Below are positions 45,694-55,364 of a stretch of 64,000 nt of DNA, in pieces. A program made the position numbers and the translations under genes. Position 1 is the first letter of the stretch. Each line of letters starts with the position of its first letter. Below the pieces are notes generated by a model. That model saw only the letters and a program-made list of their open reading frames with translations. It was not told where the DNA came from and ran no database searches. The DNA comes from Anaerolineae bacterium. GTDB taxonomy: Bacteria; Chloroflexota; Anaerolineae; Aggregatilineales; Phototrophicaceae. The stretch spans positions 62,001-126,000 of the forward strand of contig JAHDWN010000001.1 of NCBI GenBank assembly GCA_023382675.1. Reading direction: 5' to 3'.

Positions 45694-45737
45694 TCTCGAA
45701 TTCCTTGCTAACTTGCGAGTGAAGATCTGTCCATAAC

Positions 45738-45772
45738 CGGCAAAACGGTACGAGTATAGCGATTATTTGCCG
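45738..45772 (-). promoter_or_regulatory. hairpin in the rplO-secY gap
   Basis: A 7-bp stem CGGCAAA/TTTGCCG (45738-45744, 45766-45772) with a 21-base loop, 45 bases upstream of secY. No T-run follows. It may mark an internal promoter or a processing site; evidence is limited to the base pairing and the wide gap. Confidence 0.35.
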
Positions 45773-45871
45773 ATCACACGATAAGCCGAGGAAATACCGG
45801 ACCGCTTTGCTGGTGTCGTGAGAACATCAGCCCGATGCGAGCAGCACCGGGCGTATCCTCGACAGATATTC

Positions 45872-46396
45872 CTAGCTCTGCTGCTGTGCTTTGAGGGCAG
45901 CAAGCTGTTCTTTGGTGATCTTCTTGATCGTGGCCCGCGCACCTTTCAAGAGCAAAGGCAGTTGTTCGGTTGTACCGCCAGCATCGGCGATTTTCTGTGC
46001 CGCGCTCTTCGTGAACCGGTGGGCCTTGACGGTGAGCGTCTTGCTCAGCGTCCCATTGCCGAGAATGACGACCGGTTTATCCGTGCCGCGAACGAAGCCA
46101 CGCTCCGCCAACAGTTCCGGTGTAACGACTGTGCCAGCTTCAAAGCTATCGAGTTGCTCCACCTTCACTTCTTGATAGTAAATCTTGAATAGATTGGTGA
46201 AACCACGCCGAAACGGCAAGCGCCGGACAAGGGAAAGCTGACCGCCTTCGAAGTACGCGGCTTTCATTGCGCCGCGAGCGCCCTGACCTTTGGTGCCGCG
46301 ACCGGCAGTTTTACCTTTGCCAGCGGCGATACCACGACCAACGCGAGTCTTGCGCGTGACCGAGCCGCGTGCAGGCCTGAGTTCATGCAATTTCAT
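45872..46396 (-). CDS. rplO: 50S ribosomal protein L15
   Basis: A 174-residue L15: [34 protein letters not shown] is the conserved rRNA-binding N-terminus, [18 protein letters not shown] the core motif. About 25 residues longer than E. coli L15, with a C-terminal helix ending [10 protein letters not shown]. Its ATG overlaps the rpmD stop by four bases. Confidence 0.97.
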   Translation of the reverse strand: MKLHELRPARGSVTRKTRVGRGIAAGKGKTAGRGTKGQGARGAMKAAYFEGGQLSLVRRLPFRRGFTNLFKIYYQEVKVEQLDSFEAGTVVTPELLAERGFVRGTDKPVVILGNGTLSKTLTVKAHRFTKSAAQKIADAGGTTEQLPLLLKGARATIKKITKEQLAALKAQQQS

Positions 46397-46587
46397 GCGT
46401 GTACCTCTTCTACCTTGACCAGGTGCTGCACCTTGAAGATCATCCCTCGAATGGCGGGATCATCCCGATGCTCAACGGTCTGGTGCATCCGCTTAAGCCC
46501 CAGGGCACGCACGGTCGCTTTCTGGTCTTTCGCAAAGCCAATCGGGCTTCTCACCAGTGTGACCTTCAGCATATTGGTTTTAGTCAT
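46393..46587 (-). CDS. rpmD: 50S ribosomal protein L30
   Basis: A 64-residue L30 ([36 protein letters not shown]) of typical bacterial length. It overlaps rpsE by eight bases upstream and rplO by four downstream, so translation of the three is coupled. Confidence 0.95.
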   Translation of the reverse strand: MTKTNMLKVTLVRSPIGFAKDQKATVRALGLKRMHQTVEHRDDPAIRGMIFKVQHLVKVEEVHA

Positions 46588-47185
46588 TTGTGTTCACCTT
46601 CCGATGGCGTTCCCAGAACGGGCGAACGTCATCGATCTCCTTTCCGCGCATGGCGGCCAGCTCTTCCGGGCTGCGCAGCATCTCCAGCGCCGCCAACGTC
46701 GCCATGGCAACGTTCAGCAGGTTGTTGCTTCCCTGGCTTTTCGTCAGGATATCGCGCACACCAGCGGCTTCCAGCACCGCGCGGACACCACCACCGGCGA
46801 TCACACCCGTGCCGGGCGCAGCCGGGCGCAATAGAACCTTGGCCCCGCCATAACGCGCGACAACCGGATGCGGAATCGTCGTGCCAGACAGCTTGACGGT
46901 TTGCATCGAGCGCTTGGCACGTTCAGAGCTTTTGCGAATGGCATCCGGAACTGCACGCGCCTTGCCCACGCCCAAACCGACGCGGCCCTTGGTATCCCCT
47001 ACGACGACAACCGTGCGGAAAGCAAAGCGTCGCCCACCCTTGATCACCTTAGCGACGCGCGCAATATCGATGACGCGCTCGTCGAGTTCTTCTTTTTCCT
47101 CGCGTTCCCGGCGGTCGCCACGTGGCTCACGCTTGTCGCGCTTGTCGCGTTTTTCACGCGGTTGCTTTCCTTTTTCGTCTGCCAT
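46580..47185 (-). CDS. rpsE: 30S ribosomal protein S5
   Basis: A 201-residue S5. The double-stranded-RNA-binding part is [29 protein letters not shown]; the C-terminal domain has [21 protein letters not shown] charged N-terminal extension of about 35 residues (alternating Lys/Arg/Glu, [10 protein letters not shown]) makes it longer than the E. coli protein. It sits 14 bases after rplR. Confidence 0.97.
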   Translation of the reverse strand: MADEKGKQPREKRDKRDKREPRGDRREREEKEELDERVIDIARVAKVIKGGRRFAFRTVVVVGDTKGRVGLGVGKARAVPDAIRKSSERAKRSMQTVKLSGTTIPHPVVARYGGAKVLLRPAAPGTGVIAGGGVRAVLEAAGVRDILTKSQGSNNLLNVAMATLAALEMLRSPEELAAMRGKEIDDVRPFWERHRKVNTND

Positions 47186-47199
47186 AGTTTGCTCCAGAC

Positions 47200-47571
47200 T
47201 CAGAATTCCAAGCCGCCTTCACGCGCGCCTTCTGCCAACGCCGATACGCGACCAAAATAGCGATAACCACCACGATCAAAGACTACACGGCCGATGCCCG
47301 CCGCCTTGGCGCGCTGAGCGACGACCGCGCCAACGAGTTTGGCTGCTTCTGTCTTCGTCTTGCCTTCGAGCTGCGCAGCGACTTCTTTATCGATGGTCGA
47401 GGCAGACACGAGCGTGTGCCCAGACTGATCATCAATCACCTGCGCATAGATGTTGGCGGTACTGCGAAAGACATTCAGACGCGGGCGATCTGCCGTGCCG
47501 CTGACCTTCGCACGTACACGACGATGGCGACGAAGGCGGTCTTCCCGCTTCTTCCTGGCTAGCTTCGTCAT
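47200..47571 (-). CDS. rplR: 50S ribosomal protein L18
   Basis: A 123-residue L18, which binds 5S rRNA. Family motifs: [62 protein letters not shown]. Normal length and position after rplF. Confidence 0.97.
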   Translation of the reverse strand: MTKLARKKREDRLRRHRRVRAKVSGTADRPRLNVFRSTANIYAQVIDDQSGHTLVSASTIDKEVAAQLEGKTKTEAAKLVGAVVAQRAKAAGIGRVVFDRGGYRYFGRVSALAEGAREGGLEF

Positions 47572-47581
47572 GTTCTATCCT

Positions 47582-48130
47582 TTATTTGCCCGTCTTACCT
47601 GCCTTGCGGCGGATGATTTCGTCCGAATAGCGAACGCCTTTACCGAGATAGGGTTCTGGTGGACGCAGACCGCGAATTTCCGATGCTATCTGCCCGACAA
47701 CCTGCTTATCAATGCCATTCACGTTAATGTGCGTGACGGTGGGGTTGATCCTGTTGATTTCAAAGCTGGTGTGCGCAGGTGGCTCCACGACGATTTCGTG
47801 TGAATACCCCAACTTCATGACCAGATTGTTACCCCGAAGCTCGCCAGAATAGCCGACGCCTTCCACGATCAGCGTCTTGCGGAAACCGGCAGACACACCC
47901 GTAACAATATTCGCCAGCAGCGCGCGCGTCAGCCCGTGCAAAGCACGGTGATTGCGTTCATCGCTCGGGCGCGTTACTACAAGTTGCCCGTCTTCCTGCT
48001 TGACCGAGATGTCGGGGTGGACATCCAGCGAGAGTTCCCCCTTGGGACCCTTGGCAGTGATTTTCTGCCCATCAATTGCGACCGATACCTTATCGGGTAC
48101 AGGGATGGGTTTCTTGCCTATACGGGACAT
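47582..48130 (-). CDS. rplF: 50S ribosomal protein L6
   Basis: A 182-residue L6 (start MSRIGKKPIPVP). It contains the two repeated L6 domains, with the C-terminal rRNA-contacting segment (RPPEPYLGKGVRYSDE). An in-frame upstream extension to 48187 would overlap rpsH and is not expected. Confidence 0.97.
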   Translation of the reverse strand: MSRIGKKPIPVPDKVSVAIDGQKITAKGPKGELSLDVHPDISVKQEDGQLVVTRPSDERNHRALHGLTRALLANIVTGVSAGFRKTLIVEGVGYSGELRGNNLVMKLGYSHEIVVEPPAHTSFEINRINPTVTHINVNGIDKQVVGQIASEIRGLRPPEPYLGKGVRYSDEIIRRKAGKTGK

Positions 48131-48146
48131 TTTTACCCACTCCTTC

Positions 48147-48551
48147 CTACCACACGTAGCACAGGACTTCACCGCCTGTGCGTTCACGCCGTGCCTGGGC
48201 TGCCGTCATCACCCCTTTAGGGGTGGTGACAATCGCGATACCGGTGCCGCTCTGGACACGCGGCAGATCTTTGCGCCCACGATAAACACGGCGTCCGGGC
48301 TTGCTCACGCGTTCGAGATGCGTGATAACCGGCATCCGTTGACGACGAGCGCCATGATACTTGAGCGTAATTGCGATCAGCGAGTACGGCGTTTTCTCGA
48401 CTATCGAATAATCTTCGATGTAGCCCTCTTCTTTAAGAATGCGGGCAATCTCGATCTTGAGCCTGGACACCGGAATTTCAACCGTTTCCCTGCCGATCAT
48501 TAGCGCGTTACGAATGCGCGTCAGCATGTCTGCAATCGGATCATTGACCAT
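48147..48551 (-). CDS. rpsH: 30S ribosomal protein S8
   Basis: A 134-residue S8: MVNDPIADMLTRIRNA at the start, SKPGRRVYRG and the C-terminal GIAIVTTPKGVMTAAQARRERTGGEVLCYVW. S8 often autoregulates spc operons. No target-like site is obvious nearby by eye. Confidence 0.97.
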   Translation of the reverse strand: MVNDPIADMLTRIRNALMIGRETVEIPVSRLKIEIARILKEEGYIEDYSIVEKTPYSLIAITLKYHGARRQRMPVITHLERVSKPGRRVYRGRKDLPRVQSGTGIAIVTTPKGVMTAAQARRERTGGEVLCYVW

Positions 48552-48564
48552 GTGAGTGCCTCTT

Positions 48565-48771
48565 TTACCAGCTCGACTTCACGACGCCCGGAATTTGGCC
48601 CTTCAGCGCCAGTTCGCGGAAGTGAATGCGGCAGAGTCCGAAGCGGCTGATGTAGCCGCGCGGGCGACCGCAGGTCTTGCCCGAATTGGGGTCGACATAT
48701 TGGCAGCGATTCCGAACACGCACCCGATACTTGCGCCGCCCTTCGCGCGCCGTGATTGATCTTTTCGCCAT
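48565..48771 (-). CDS. rpsN: 30S ribosomal protein S14, type Z with altered zinc site
   Basis: A 68-residue short (zinc-type) S14: [21 protein letters not shown] at the start and [15 protein letters not shown] plus [18 protein letters not shown] at the end. Normal type-Z S14 has ~61 residues and Cys-x2-Cys ... Cys-x2-Cys. Here the first pair is C23-x10-C34 (8 extra residues, [10 protein letters not shown] between the Cys) and the last pair is C47-x2-H50. Zinc binding may persist as Cys3His. Position between rplE and rpsH is standard. Confidence 0.93.
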   Translation of the reverse strand: MAKRSITAREGRRKYRVRVRNRCQYVDPNSGKTCGRPRGYISRFGLCRIHFRELALKGQIPGVVKSSW

Positions 48772-48784
48772 CGTCCCTATCCTC

Positions 48785-49336
48785 TTAGTTCTCGCGGAAG
48801 GGCATACCCAGCAGCTTCAACAGCCGACGCCCCTCTTCATCTGTCTTGGCAGTCGTCACGACTGTGATTTCCATGCCGCGCACTTTGTCAATCTTGTCGT
48901 ACTGAATTTCCGGGAACATCAACTGTTCGCGCAAACCCAGAGTGTAATTGCCACGGCCATCGAAAGTATCAGGCGATACACCACGGAAGTCGCGCACGCG
49001 CGGCAGCGCAATTTGCATCAGCCGGTCGAGCAGCGACCACATACGGTCGCCACGCAGCGTGACTTTAACGCCGATAGAACGGCCCTCGCGGAGTTTGAAG
49101 GCAGCGATACTTTTGCGCGCCTTGGTGACAACTGGCTGCTGGCCGGTGATTTTTCGCAGATCTTCGACCGCGCCATCGAGGGACTTAGGATTATCGAGCG
49201 CTTCACCAACGCCAATATTGACGACGATTTTTTCGACGCGCGGCACTTCCATGATGTTGGAATAGCCAAATTCCTGCATCAGAGCGGGTACCACCTGCTC
49301 CTTGTAGCGCTGTTTGATCCCGTAATCGACAGGCAT
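48785..49336 (-). CDS. rplE: 50S ribosomal protein L5
   Basis: A 183-residue L5, the 5S rRNA-binding protein of the central protuberance. Motifs: [67 protein letters not shown]. Normal length; follows rplX by 3 bases. Confidence 0.97.
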   Translation of the reverse strand: MPVDYGIKQRYKEQVVPALMQEFGYSNIMEVPRVEKIVVNIGVGEALDNPKSLDGAVEDLRKITGQQPVVTKARKSIAAFKLREGRSIGVKVTLRGDRMWSLLDRLMQIALPRVRDFRGVSPDTFDGRGNYTLGLREQLMFPEIQYDKIDKVRGMEITVVTTAKTDEEGRRLLKLLGMPFREN

Positions 49337-49339
49337 GGC

Positions 49340-49672
49340 TTATTTCCTCTTATCGATCTCGGCGTTGCATTTCTTGCAAACGCGCGTCTTGAAACCATCG
49401 TCGCGCAGCTTGAAACCAACGCGTGTATACTTGTCGCACGAGGGGCAAACGACCATGACATTCGACAGATTCAGCGGCGCTTCGGTAGTAACGATTTGCG
49501 CCTGCACCTGACGATTACCCGCCTGACGTGCCTTCTCATGTTTCTTGACAAAGTTGACACCACGGACAACGATGCGATTATCTGCGGGGTAGACCGCGAG
49601 CACCTCGCCGCGTTCACCCCTATCTTTGCCGGCGATCACCTGCACGGTATCGCCCTTCTTGATTCTCTGCAT
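49340..49672 (-). CDS. rplX: 50S ribosomal protein L24
   Basis: A 110-residue L24 with the KOW motif near the start (KKGDTVQVIAGKDRGERGEVLAV). The C-terminal part retains two complete Cys pairs (VCPSCDKYTRVG and RVCKKCNAEI), a zinc-ribbon form seen in some bacteria. Confidence 0.96.
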   Translation of the reverse strand: MQRIKKGDTVQVIAGKDRGERGEVLAVYPADNRIVVRGVNFVKKHEKARQAGNRQVQAQIVTTEAPLNLSNVMVVCPSCDKYTRVGFKLRDDGFKTRVCKKCNAEIDKRK

Positions 49673-49691
49673 TACGAACCCTCTCCCTCAC

Positions 49692-50063
49692 CTAGAGTGT
49701 TTCCGGCGCGAGCGAGACGATCTTCAGGAAGCCTTTGTCGCGCAATTCACGAGCAACGGGTCCAAAGACGCGAGTTCCCCTCGGGTTCTGCAGATCGTCG
49801 TTGAGGATAACTGCGGCGTTATCATCAAACTTGATATACGAACCGTCATCGCGGCGATATTCTTTCGCCACGCGAACGATCACTGCCCGCACGACATCGC
49901 TCTTCTTGACGCTGCCTTGTGGTTGTGCGCTTTTCACAGTGGCAACGACGATATCGCCAATGCCGCCGTAATAGCGACTGGAACCCCCGAGGACGCGAAT
50001 AACGAGCAGCTCCTGGGCACCGGTATTATCGGCGACCTTCAGCCGTGACTCGGTCTGAATCAT
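49692..50063 (-). CDS. rplN: 50S ribosomal protein L14
   Basis: A 123-residue L14: [28 protein letters not shown], the RNA-binding loop [20 protein letters not shown] and the end [12 protein letters not shown]. Normal length. It overlaps rpsQ by four bases. Confidence 0.97.
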   Translation of the reverse strand: MIQTESRLKVADNTGAQELLVIRVLGGSSRYYGGIGDIVVATVKSAQPQGSVKKSDVVRAVIVRVAKEYRRDDGSYIKFDDNAAVILNDDLQNPRGTRVFGPVARELRDKGFLKIVSLAPETL

Positions 50064-50371
50064 TCCTGCTCCTCCTCAGCGTCCGCCGCGGGTTCATCCG
50101 CCAGGACACCCACAGTCTCGGTGCCAGTGGCTTCGAGAACTTCTTCCACCACCCAGCGCTTGTGTCGGCTCAGCGGTTGACTTTCGACGATACGCACCAA
50201 CGCGCCGACCTCGATTGCATTGCTTTCGTCGTGAGCCATCACTTTCTTAGTGGTTTTCACGACTTTCTTGTAGATGGGATGCATACGGCGGCGCTCGATT
50301 GAAACGACGACCGTCTTCTGCATCTTGTCACTGACCACGCGGCCCACTAAACGCCGCCGATTGTTTGCCAT
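50060..50371 (-). CDS. rpsQ: 30S ribosomal protein S17
   Basis: A 103-residue S17 (start [23 protein letters not shown]). The core ends near [11 protein letters not shown]; an acidic C-terminal tail ([12 protein letters not shown]) adds about 15 residues. An upstream in-frame start at 50410 would overlap rpmC and is unlikely. Confidence 0.96.
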   Translation of the reverse strand: MANNRRRLVGRVVSDKMQKTVVVSIERRRMHPIYKKVVKTTKKVMAHDESNAIEVGALVRIVESQPLSRHKRWVVEEVLEATGTETVGVLADEPAADAEEEQE

Positions 50372-50381
50372 GTTCCGCTTC

Positions 50382-50606
50382 CTATTCCTGGTTCGACTTC
50401 TCGGCGGCAAGTTGCCGTTCGCGCATGACCATCAGAAGCCGAGCAATATGACGACGCGTGCGCGGAATGGCATTCACATCTTCAAGCTGCCCAGCCGCCT
50501 TCTGAAAACGCAGATTGAAAAGAGATTCTTTCTGGTCTTCGAATTCGTCCTGTAGCTTTTCGTCGCTGAATTTCCGGATTTCCCGAATATCCAATATCTC
50601 GCTCAT
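50382..50606 (-). CDS. rpmC: 50S ribosomal protein L29
   Basis: A 74-residue L29 with the helical-hairpin motif (LQDEFEDQKESLFNLRFQKAAGQLED) and RTRRHIARLLMVMRERQL. Located 2 bases after rplP, its standard place. Confidence 0.95.
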   Translation of the reverse strand: MSEILDIREIRKFSDEKLQDEFEDQKESLFNLRFQKAAGQLEDVNAIPRTRRHIARLLMVMRERQLAAEKSNQE

Positions 50607-50608
50607 GG

Positions 50609-51043
50609 CTAGGTCGTCTCCACACCCGAAATCGGGTCAATCCGTTTGACGAACTTGGTCTTGATCGGCAGCTTGTGGGCAGCAAGACGCAAGGCCTCGC
50701 GTGCCTCTTCTTCAGGGATACCGCCCATCTCGAACAAAACACGTCCCGGTTTGACCACTGCCACCCAGTACTCGACCGAGCCTTTACCGCTACCCATACG
50801 GGTTTCAGCAGCGCGCTTGGTAAACGGCTTGTCCGGGAAGACACGGATCCAGATCTTGCCGCGACGCTTGATGTAACGAACCATCGTACGGCGCGCTGCT
50901 TCAATCTGACGGCTGGTCAACCAGATGGGTTCCAGCGCCTGAAGTCCATAATCACCGAAAGTCACCACAGCACCGCGTTGGGCGGTACCGCGCATACGAC
51001 CGCGCTGCTGCTTACGATACTTGACACGTTTTGGCATCAACAT
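50609..51043 (-). CDS. rplP: 50S ribosomal protein L16
   Basis: A 144-residue L16: [49 protein letters not shown], and [23 protein letters not shown]16 shapes the A-site tRNA region. Start could be the first Met or the third residue. Confidence 0.97.
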   Translation of the reverse strand: MLMPKRVKYRKQQRGRMRGTAQRGAVVTFGDYGLQALEPIWLTSRQIEAARRTMVRYIKRRGKIWIRVFPDKPFTKRAAETRMGSGKGSVEYWVAVVKPGRVLFEMGGIPEEEAREALRLAAHKLPIKTKFVKRIDPISGVETT

Positions 51044-51069
51044 GATGTTTCTCCTTGCCGTTCAGCCGG

Positions 51070-51756
51070 TTACGGGCTGACGTAAGCATCGCGTGGTTCA
51101 CCGGTCTGACGTTGTTGGGGCTGTTGCGAACCGATGACATCGCCCTTATAGACCCAGACCTTGATCCCGATGCGCCCGAAGGTCGTCAGTGCCTCAGCAC
51201 GGGCAAAATCGATGTTCGCGCGCAGGGTGCTGCGCGGGACACGGCCTTCCGTAGCCCATTCACGCCGCGCCATATCGGCCCCGGCAAGACGCCCGGCAAC
51301 TTCGATTTTGATACCCTGCGCGCCCTGGCGCATGGCCTGGCTCATGGCGCGCTTGATAGCACGGCTGTGACCGACACGCCGCTCAAGCTGACCGGCAATG
51401 CTGATCGCGATGAGATAAGCGTCGGTATCCGGCTTCTCGATTTCGGCAACTTCAACCTTGACGGCTTTGCCGGTCATCTCTTGCAAGCTGACGCGCAGTT
51501 TCTTGACCGCAGCGCCCTTCTGGCCGATCAGGATACCCGGTCGATGCGTATGGATATTGACCACGACCTGATTAGGAAACCGCTCGATTTCGATGCGTGA
51601 AACGCCAGCTTTCGCCGTTTCCTTCATGATGAAGCGACGAATGCGAAAATCTTCCTGAAGCTGGTCGCGATACTTCGCGCCTTGCGCAAACCAGCGCGCA
51701 TCCCAATCACGTGTAACCTTCAGACGGAACCCTACTGGGTGGACTTTACGCCCCAT
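51070..51756 (-). CDS. rpsC: 30S ribosomal protein S3
   Basis: A 228-residue S3. N-terminal MGRKVHPVGFRLKVTRDWDARWF, KH domain with HTHRPGILIGQKGAAVKKLR (GxxG), C-terminal RTEWATEGRVP-like segment (REWATEGRVPRSTLRANIDF). It binds at the mRNA entry channel. 1 base separates it from rplV. Confidence 0.97.
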   Translation of the reverse strand: MGRKVHPVGFRLKVTRDWDARWFAQGAKYRDQLQEDFRIRRFIMKETAKAGVSRIEIERFPNQVVVNIHTHRPGILIGQKGAAVKKLRVSLQEMTGKAVKVEVAEIEKPDTDAYLIAISIAGQLERRVGHSRAIKRAMSQAMRQGAQGIKIEVAGRLAGADMARREWATEGRVPRSTLRANIDFARAEALTTFGRIGIKVWVYKGDVIGSQQPQQRQTGEPRDAYVSP

Positions 51757-51757
51757 G

Positions 51758-52099
51758 TTAATTCGCCTCCCGCTGTGAAAGCACCAGCGTCAGGTGTGAG
51801 GTACGGCGCTTGCGCGGCTTGTAGCGACCACGTGCTCCCGCCTTGTAGCGTTTGAGCATAGGGCCATCGCCGGCAAAAATGTTGGAGATGTACATCTCAT
51901 CTCGTTCGAGATCGAAGTTGTTCTCCGCGTTCGCCAGTGCCGATTTCAGGAGCTTATGGATAAAATGAGCTCCCTTGTGCGGCATGAACTCAAGCACGAC
52001 CAGCGCCTGTTCCGCCTGCATCCCACGCACTTTGTCACACACCAGACCAAGCTTCTGCGGGCTGATGAAAATGCCTCTCGCGTATGCGCGCACGTCCAT
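51758..52099 (-). CDS. rplV: 50S ribosomal protein L22
   Basis: A 113-residue L22. RGIFISPQKLGLVCDKVRG at the start, the conserved LLKSALANAENNF helix and the exit-tunnel hairpin GPMLKRYKAGARGRYKPRKRRTSHLTLVL. Normal length. Confidence 0.97.
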   Translation of the reverse strand: MDVRAYARGIFISPQKLGLVCDKVRGMQAEQALVVLEFMPHKGAHFIHKLLKSALANAENNFDLERDEMYISNIFAGDGPMLKRYKAGARGRYKPRKRRTSHLTLVLSQREAN

Positions 52100-52110
52100 A
52101 TCACCCGCTC

Positions 52111-52383
52111 CTACTTCTTCTTCTTCTCGACCATGTGCCCGCGATAGGTGCGGGTGGGCGCAAATTCGCCCAGCTTGTGACCGACCATATTCTCTGTGAC
52201 ATAGATCGGGACGTGACGACGCCCATCATGCACAGCAATCGTATGGCCGACCATCTGCGGAAAGATCGTGCTCGCCCGACTCCAGGTACGCACGACCACC
52301 TTCTTGTTGTCCTGGTTCAGCCGCTCAATCTTCTTGAGCAGCTTGGGGTCTATAAAAGGCCCCTTCTTCAATGAACGCGACAT
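52111..52383 (-). CDS. rpsS: 30S ribosomal protein S19
   Basis: A 90-residue S19: [74 protein letters not shown] without gaps. Standard length and place after rplB. Confidence 0.97.
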   Translation of the reverse strand: MSRSLKKGPFIDPKLLKKIERLNQDNKKVVVRTWSRASTIFPQMVGHTIAVHDGRRHVPIYVTENMVGHKLGEFAPTRTYRGHMVEKKKK

Positions 52384-52401
52384 GTTCTATCCTTCCCCCG
52401 T

Positions 52402-53238
52402 CTAGCCGCGTTTGGCACTGCGACGACGAACAATGAAGCGCTGTGTACGCTTATTGCGGCGCGTACGCTTGCCGAGCGCGGGCTTGCCCCAGGGGGTTTT
52501 CGGCCCGGGCATACCGATACCGGAACGACCTTCACCACCACCATGCGGATGACCACCGGGGTCCATGGCGATACCACGAACTTCAGGTCGCCAACCCATC
52601 CAACGTTTGCGCCCGGCCTTGCCGAGCTTGATGTTGCCATGGTCGGTGTTGCCAACCTGCCCAATCGTCGCCATACAGCGCTCATGAACCAGGCGCACCT
52701 CGCCGCTGGGCAGACGCACCTGAGCGTAGACGCCCTCTTTCGCCAGCAGTTGCGCAGAAACACCTGCTGAACGCGCCATCTGACCGCCCTTGCCGGGCAG
52801 CAGCTCGATATTGTGAATCTGAGTGCCAACCGGAATGTCACGGATATAGAGTGCGTTGCCCGGTCGAATTTCTGCCAGCTCGCCATTCGCGATGCGGTCG
52901 CCGACCTTCACACCGAGCGGCGCGATGATGTAACGCTTCTCGCCGTCTTCGTATTGCAGCAAAGCAATACGCGCCGAACGGTTCGGATCGTATTCAATCG
53001 CAATCACCTCGGCAGCGCAGTCGAACTTATCGCGCTTGAAATCGATGATGCGATAACGACGCTTGTGACCGCCGCCGCGATGGCGCACGGTGACACGCCC
53101 CATATTGTTGCGTCCGCCACGTTTGCGCAGCGGCTCGGTCAGGGAACGTTCGGGTCTCGACTTGGTGATTTCTTCGAACGTGTGTCCCGTCATCCCTCGA
53201 CGCCCTGCCGAGGTGGGTTTGTAGACTTTTACAGCCAT
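52402..53238 (-). CDS. rplB: 50S ribosomal protein L2
   Basis: A 278-residue L2, needed for peptidyl-transferase activity and subunit joining. Motifs: [48 protein letters not shown], and the C-terminal [23 protein letters not shown] with the conserved His region. Confidence 0.98.
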   Translation of the reverse strand: MAVKVYKPTSAGRRGMTGHTFEEITKSRPERSLTEPLRKRGGRNNMGRVTVRHRGGGHKRRYRIIDFKRDKFDCAAEVIAIEYDPNRSARIALLQYEDGEKRYIIAPLGVKVGDRIANGELAEIRPGNALYIRDIPVGTQIHNIELLPGKGGQMARSAGVSAQLLAKEGVYAQVRLPSGEVRLVHERCMATIGQVGNTDHGNIKLGKAGRKRWMGWRPEVRGIAMDPGGHPHGGGEGRSGIGMPGPKTPWGKPALGKRTRRNKRTQRFIVRRRSAKRG

Positions 53239-53253
53239 TTCGTTCTCGCCCCG

Positions 53254-53547
53254 CTAAACGTTGAACATCTCAATTGTGTCGCCCTCGGCGAGCGTCACAA
53301 TCGCCTTCTTCCACTCGTTCTTGCGCCAGTACTCGTTACGACCGCGCATCCCCCGTTTGGCGGGCATCACCATCGTATTCACCTTGAGGACCGTGACATC
53401 GAAAATCGTTTCGATGGCCGCCTTGATTTGCGGCTTGTTCGCGCCACGAGCCACTTCGAAAACGTACTGGTTCAGTTCCATGAGCCGCTGCGATTCTTCG
53501 GTAATGACCGGGCGCAGCAACACGTCATAAAGGTGCAGTTCAGGCAT
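53254..53547 (-). CDS. rplW: 50S ribosomal protein L23
   Basis: A 97-residue L23, at the tunnel exit where SRP and trigger factor dock. LHLYDVLLRPVITEESQRLMELNQYVFEVARGANKPQIKAAIE is diagnostic. It overlaps rplD by eight bases. Confidence 0.97.
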   Translation of the reverse strand: MPELHLYDVLLRPVITEESQRLMELNQYVFEVARGANKPQIKAAIETIFDVTVLKVNTMVMPAKRGMRGRNEYWRKNEWKKAIVTLAEGDTIEMFNV

Positions 53548-54181
53548 TGTCCTGCTTCTCCTGTCCCCAGAGTTGCTTGATCACCTCTAGCGCGGCCAGC
53601 GGCACAATGACACGGTCATACTGGAGCAGATCACGCACATTCAGATAACTGGCACGCAACGTCTTGGCGTCGGGCAGGTTGTTGACACTGCGCTGAACGT
53701 TGTCGTCGCGCTCGGCCAGCAGCACCAATTTGCTGTGATCGCCCGCGATAGCCCGAAGCGCAACGTTCATGTCTTTGGTCTTGTGCGTCGCAGCAGCGAA
53801 CTGATCAACGAAAATCAACTGACCATCGCGCAAGCACGCACTCAGCGTCGAACGAATAGCGCCACGCCGCATTTTCTTGGGCATGTCTTTGCTGTAATCG
53901 CGCGGCTTGGGTCCCATCGGGCGACCACCACCAACAAATTGGGTAGCATCGCGCGAACCATGGCGGGCGCGCCCAGTGCCCTTCTGGCGATACATCTTGG
54001 CCGACGTGCGGCTGACTTCGCTGCGGCGCTGGACGCTGTGCGTACCCAGGCGCAACCCGGCCATCTGGCGAACATAAGCCTGATGCATCAGGCCAACATT
54101 GACTTCAACTTCGAAAATATCGGCGGGCAGGTCGATAGTTTTCACCTGCTTACCGGTCATATCCACAACTGGAACTTGCAT
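53540..54181 (-). CDS. rplD: 50S ribosomal protein L4
   Basis: A 213-residue L4: [62 protein letters not shown] carries the conserved tunnel loop. I prefer the ATG at 54181, with GGAG eight bases upstream; the ATG at 54187 is only two bases from it. L4 commonly autoregulates S10 operons. Confidence 0.96.
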   Translation of the reverse strand: MQVPVVDMTGKQVKTIDLPADIFEVEVNVGLMHQAYVRQMAGLRLGTHSVQRRSEVSRTSAKMYRQKGTGRARHGSRDATQFVGGGRPMGPKPRDYSKDMPKKMRRGAIRSTLSACLRDGQLIFVDQFAAATHKTKDMNVALRAIAGDHSKLVLLAERDDNVQRSVNNLPDAKTLRASYLNVRDLLQYDRVIVPLAALEVIKQLWGQEKQDNA

Positions 54182-54212
54182 CGTCATTTCTCCTCACGCG
54201 CTCGCGCCGGGC

Positions 54213-54863
54213 CTACTTTTTTCTCGTCCAGCGGCGAGGACGCGCCGGTTTGAGGACGACGATCCCACCGTTAACGCCGGGCACCGAGCCGCGAACAGCG
54301 AGCAAGTTACGCTCCGAATCCACGACTACCACTTCGAGGTTCTCGGCTGTAACACGGACATCGCCACTGTGCCCCGCCATCAACTGTCCTTTGAAGGTAC
54401 GGGCAGGAAACGTATTCGCGCCAATCGAACCAGGCGCACGCTCACGGTCGCTCTGACCGTGGGTCTTGGGCTGGCGGTGGAAACCATGCCGTTTGATCGT
54501 GCCGGTGAAGCCGCGTCCCTTCGACTTGCCGATTACGTCAACGCGCTCACCCTTTTCAAATACATCCGCTTTGATCTCCTGCCCCTCTTCCACATCAACT
54601 TCACCGTTCTTGATGCGGAATTCGCGCAGAACGCGCAGGGCAGGTAGGTTATTGCGCTTGAGATGACCAAGCTGGCCTCGCGTCAAGCGCTGTGGCTTCG
54701 TCTCTTCGAAGCCAAGCTGCACGGCCGTGTAACCATCGCGGTCGTCCAGGCGAACCTGGGTAACGTAGCATGGCCCTGCTTGGATGACAGTGACCGGGAT
54801 CACGTTCCCGTTGTCATCAAAGATCTGGGTCATGCCGACCTTCTTGCCGATAATGCCTTTCAT
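54213..54863 (-). CDS. rplC: 50S ribosomal protein L3
   Basis: A 216-residue L3 (start [19 protein letters not shown]). The core motif [33 protein letters not shown] and the ending with a basic RPRRWTRKK are typical. A GGAGG lies ten bases before ATG 54863; a longer in-frame start at 54908 is less likely. Confidence 0.97.
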   Translation of the reverse strand: MKGIIGKKVGMTQIFDDNGNVIPVTVIQAGPCYVTQVRLDDRDGYTAVQLGFEETKPQRLTRGQLGHLKRNNLPALRVLREFRIKNGEVDVEEGQEIKADVFEKGERVDVIGKSKGRGFTGTIKRHGFHRQPKTHGQSDRERAPGSIGANTFPARTFKGQLMAGHSGDVRVTAENLEVVVVDSERNLLAVRGSVPGVNGGIVVLKPARPRRWTRKK

Positions 54864-54956
54864 GCTTTTCTCGCCTCCAGAGGGGTCGCCGCTGGCGTTG
54901 CCCCACATTCACCCGCGTAGCGCATTGGCGGGCGGCATTTTGCCCGCATACGCACT

Positions 54957-55262
54957 CTAGATTTTGATCTCGATATCGACACCCGCAGGTAGATTCAAGC
55001 GCATCAACGTATCAATGGTCTTGCTATCCGGGTCCAGCACTTCGATCAGCCGTTTGTGCGTTCTGATCTCGAAGTGTTCATGCGAGTCTTTGTCAATAAA
55101 TGATGACCGTCGTACTGTGAACCGCTCCCGATGGGTCGGCAAAGGCACTGGGCCGACCACACGCGCACCTGTCCGTTCAGCCGTTTCGACAATGCGTTGG
55201 GCCGACTGATCCAGGACGCGATGATCGTATGCCTTAAGCCGAATGCGGATCTTATTCTTCAC
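54957..55262 (-). CDS. rpsJ: 30S ribosomal protein S10
   Basis: A 101-residue S10 ([25 protein letters not shown]...[42 protein letters not shown]). I choose the GTG at 55262 because GGGAGG stands six bases upstream and the resulting length is normal; the longer frame to 55295 would add basic residues that S10 does not have. Confidence 0.95.
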   Translation of the reverse strand: MKNKIRIRLKAYDHRVLDQSAQRIVETAERTGARVVGPVPLPTHRERFTVRRSSFIDKDSHEHFEIRTHKRLIEVLDPDSKTIDTLMRLNLPAGVDIEIKI

Positions 55263-55295
55263 CTTCAGCCTCCCTCGTGTTTTGCTGCTACGCAC

Positions 55296-55332
55296 GCGCT
55301 GCCGAGAGCAAAGTGCTCGCTCCCGGCAGCGC
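55296..55332 (-). promoter_or_regulatory. hairpin between tuf and rpsJ
   Basis: A 9-bp stem GCGCTGCCG/CGGCAGCGC (55296-55304, 55324-55332) enclosing a small GAGC/GCTC helix, in the 102-base gap after tuf. No T-run on the minus strand. It probably sets differential stability between tuf and the S10 genes or acts as a partial terminator. Confidence 0.55.
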
Positions 55333-55364
55333 AGAGCAGCTTTTCAAGCCTATGGCGCGGCAGA

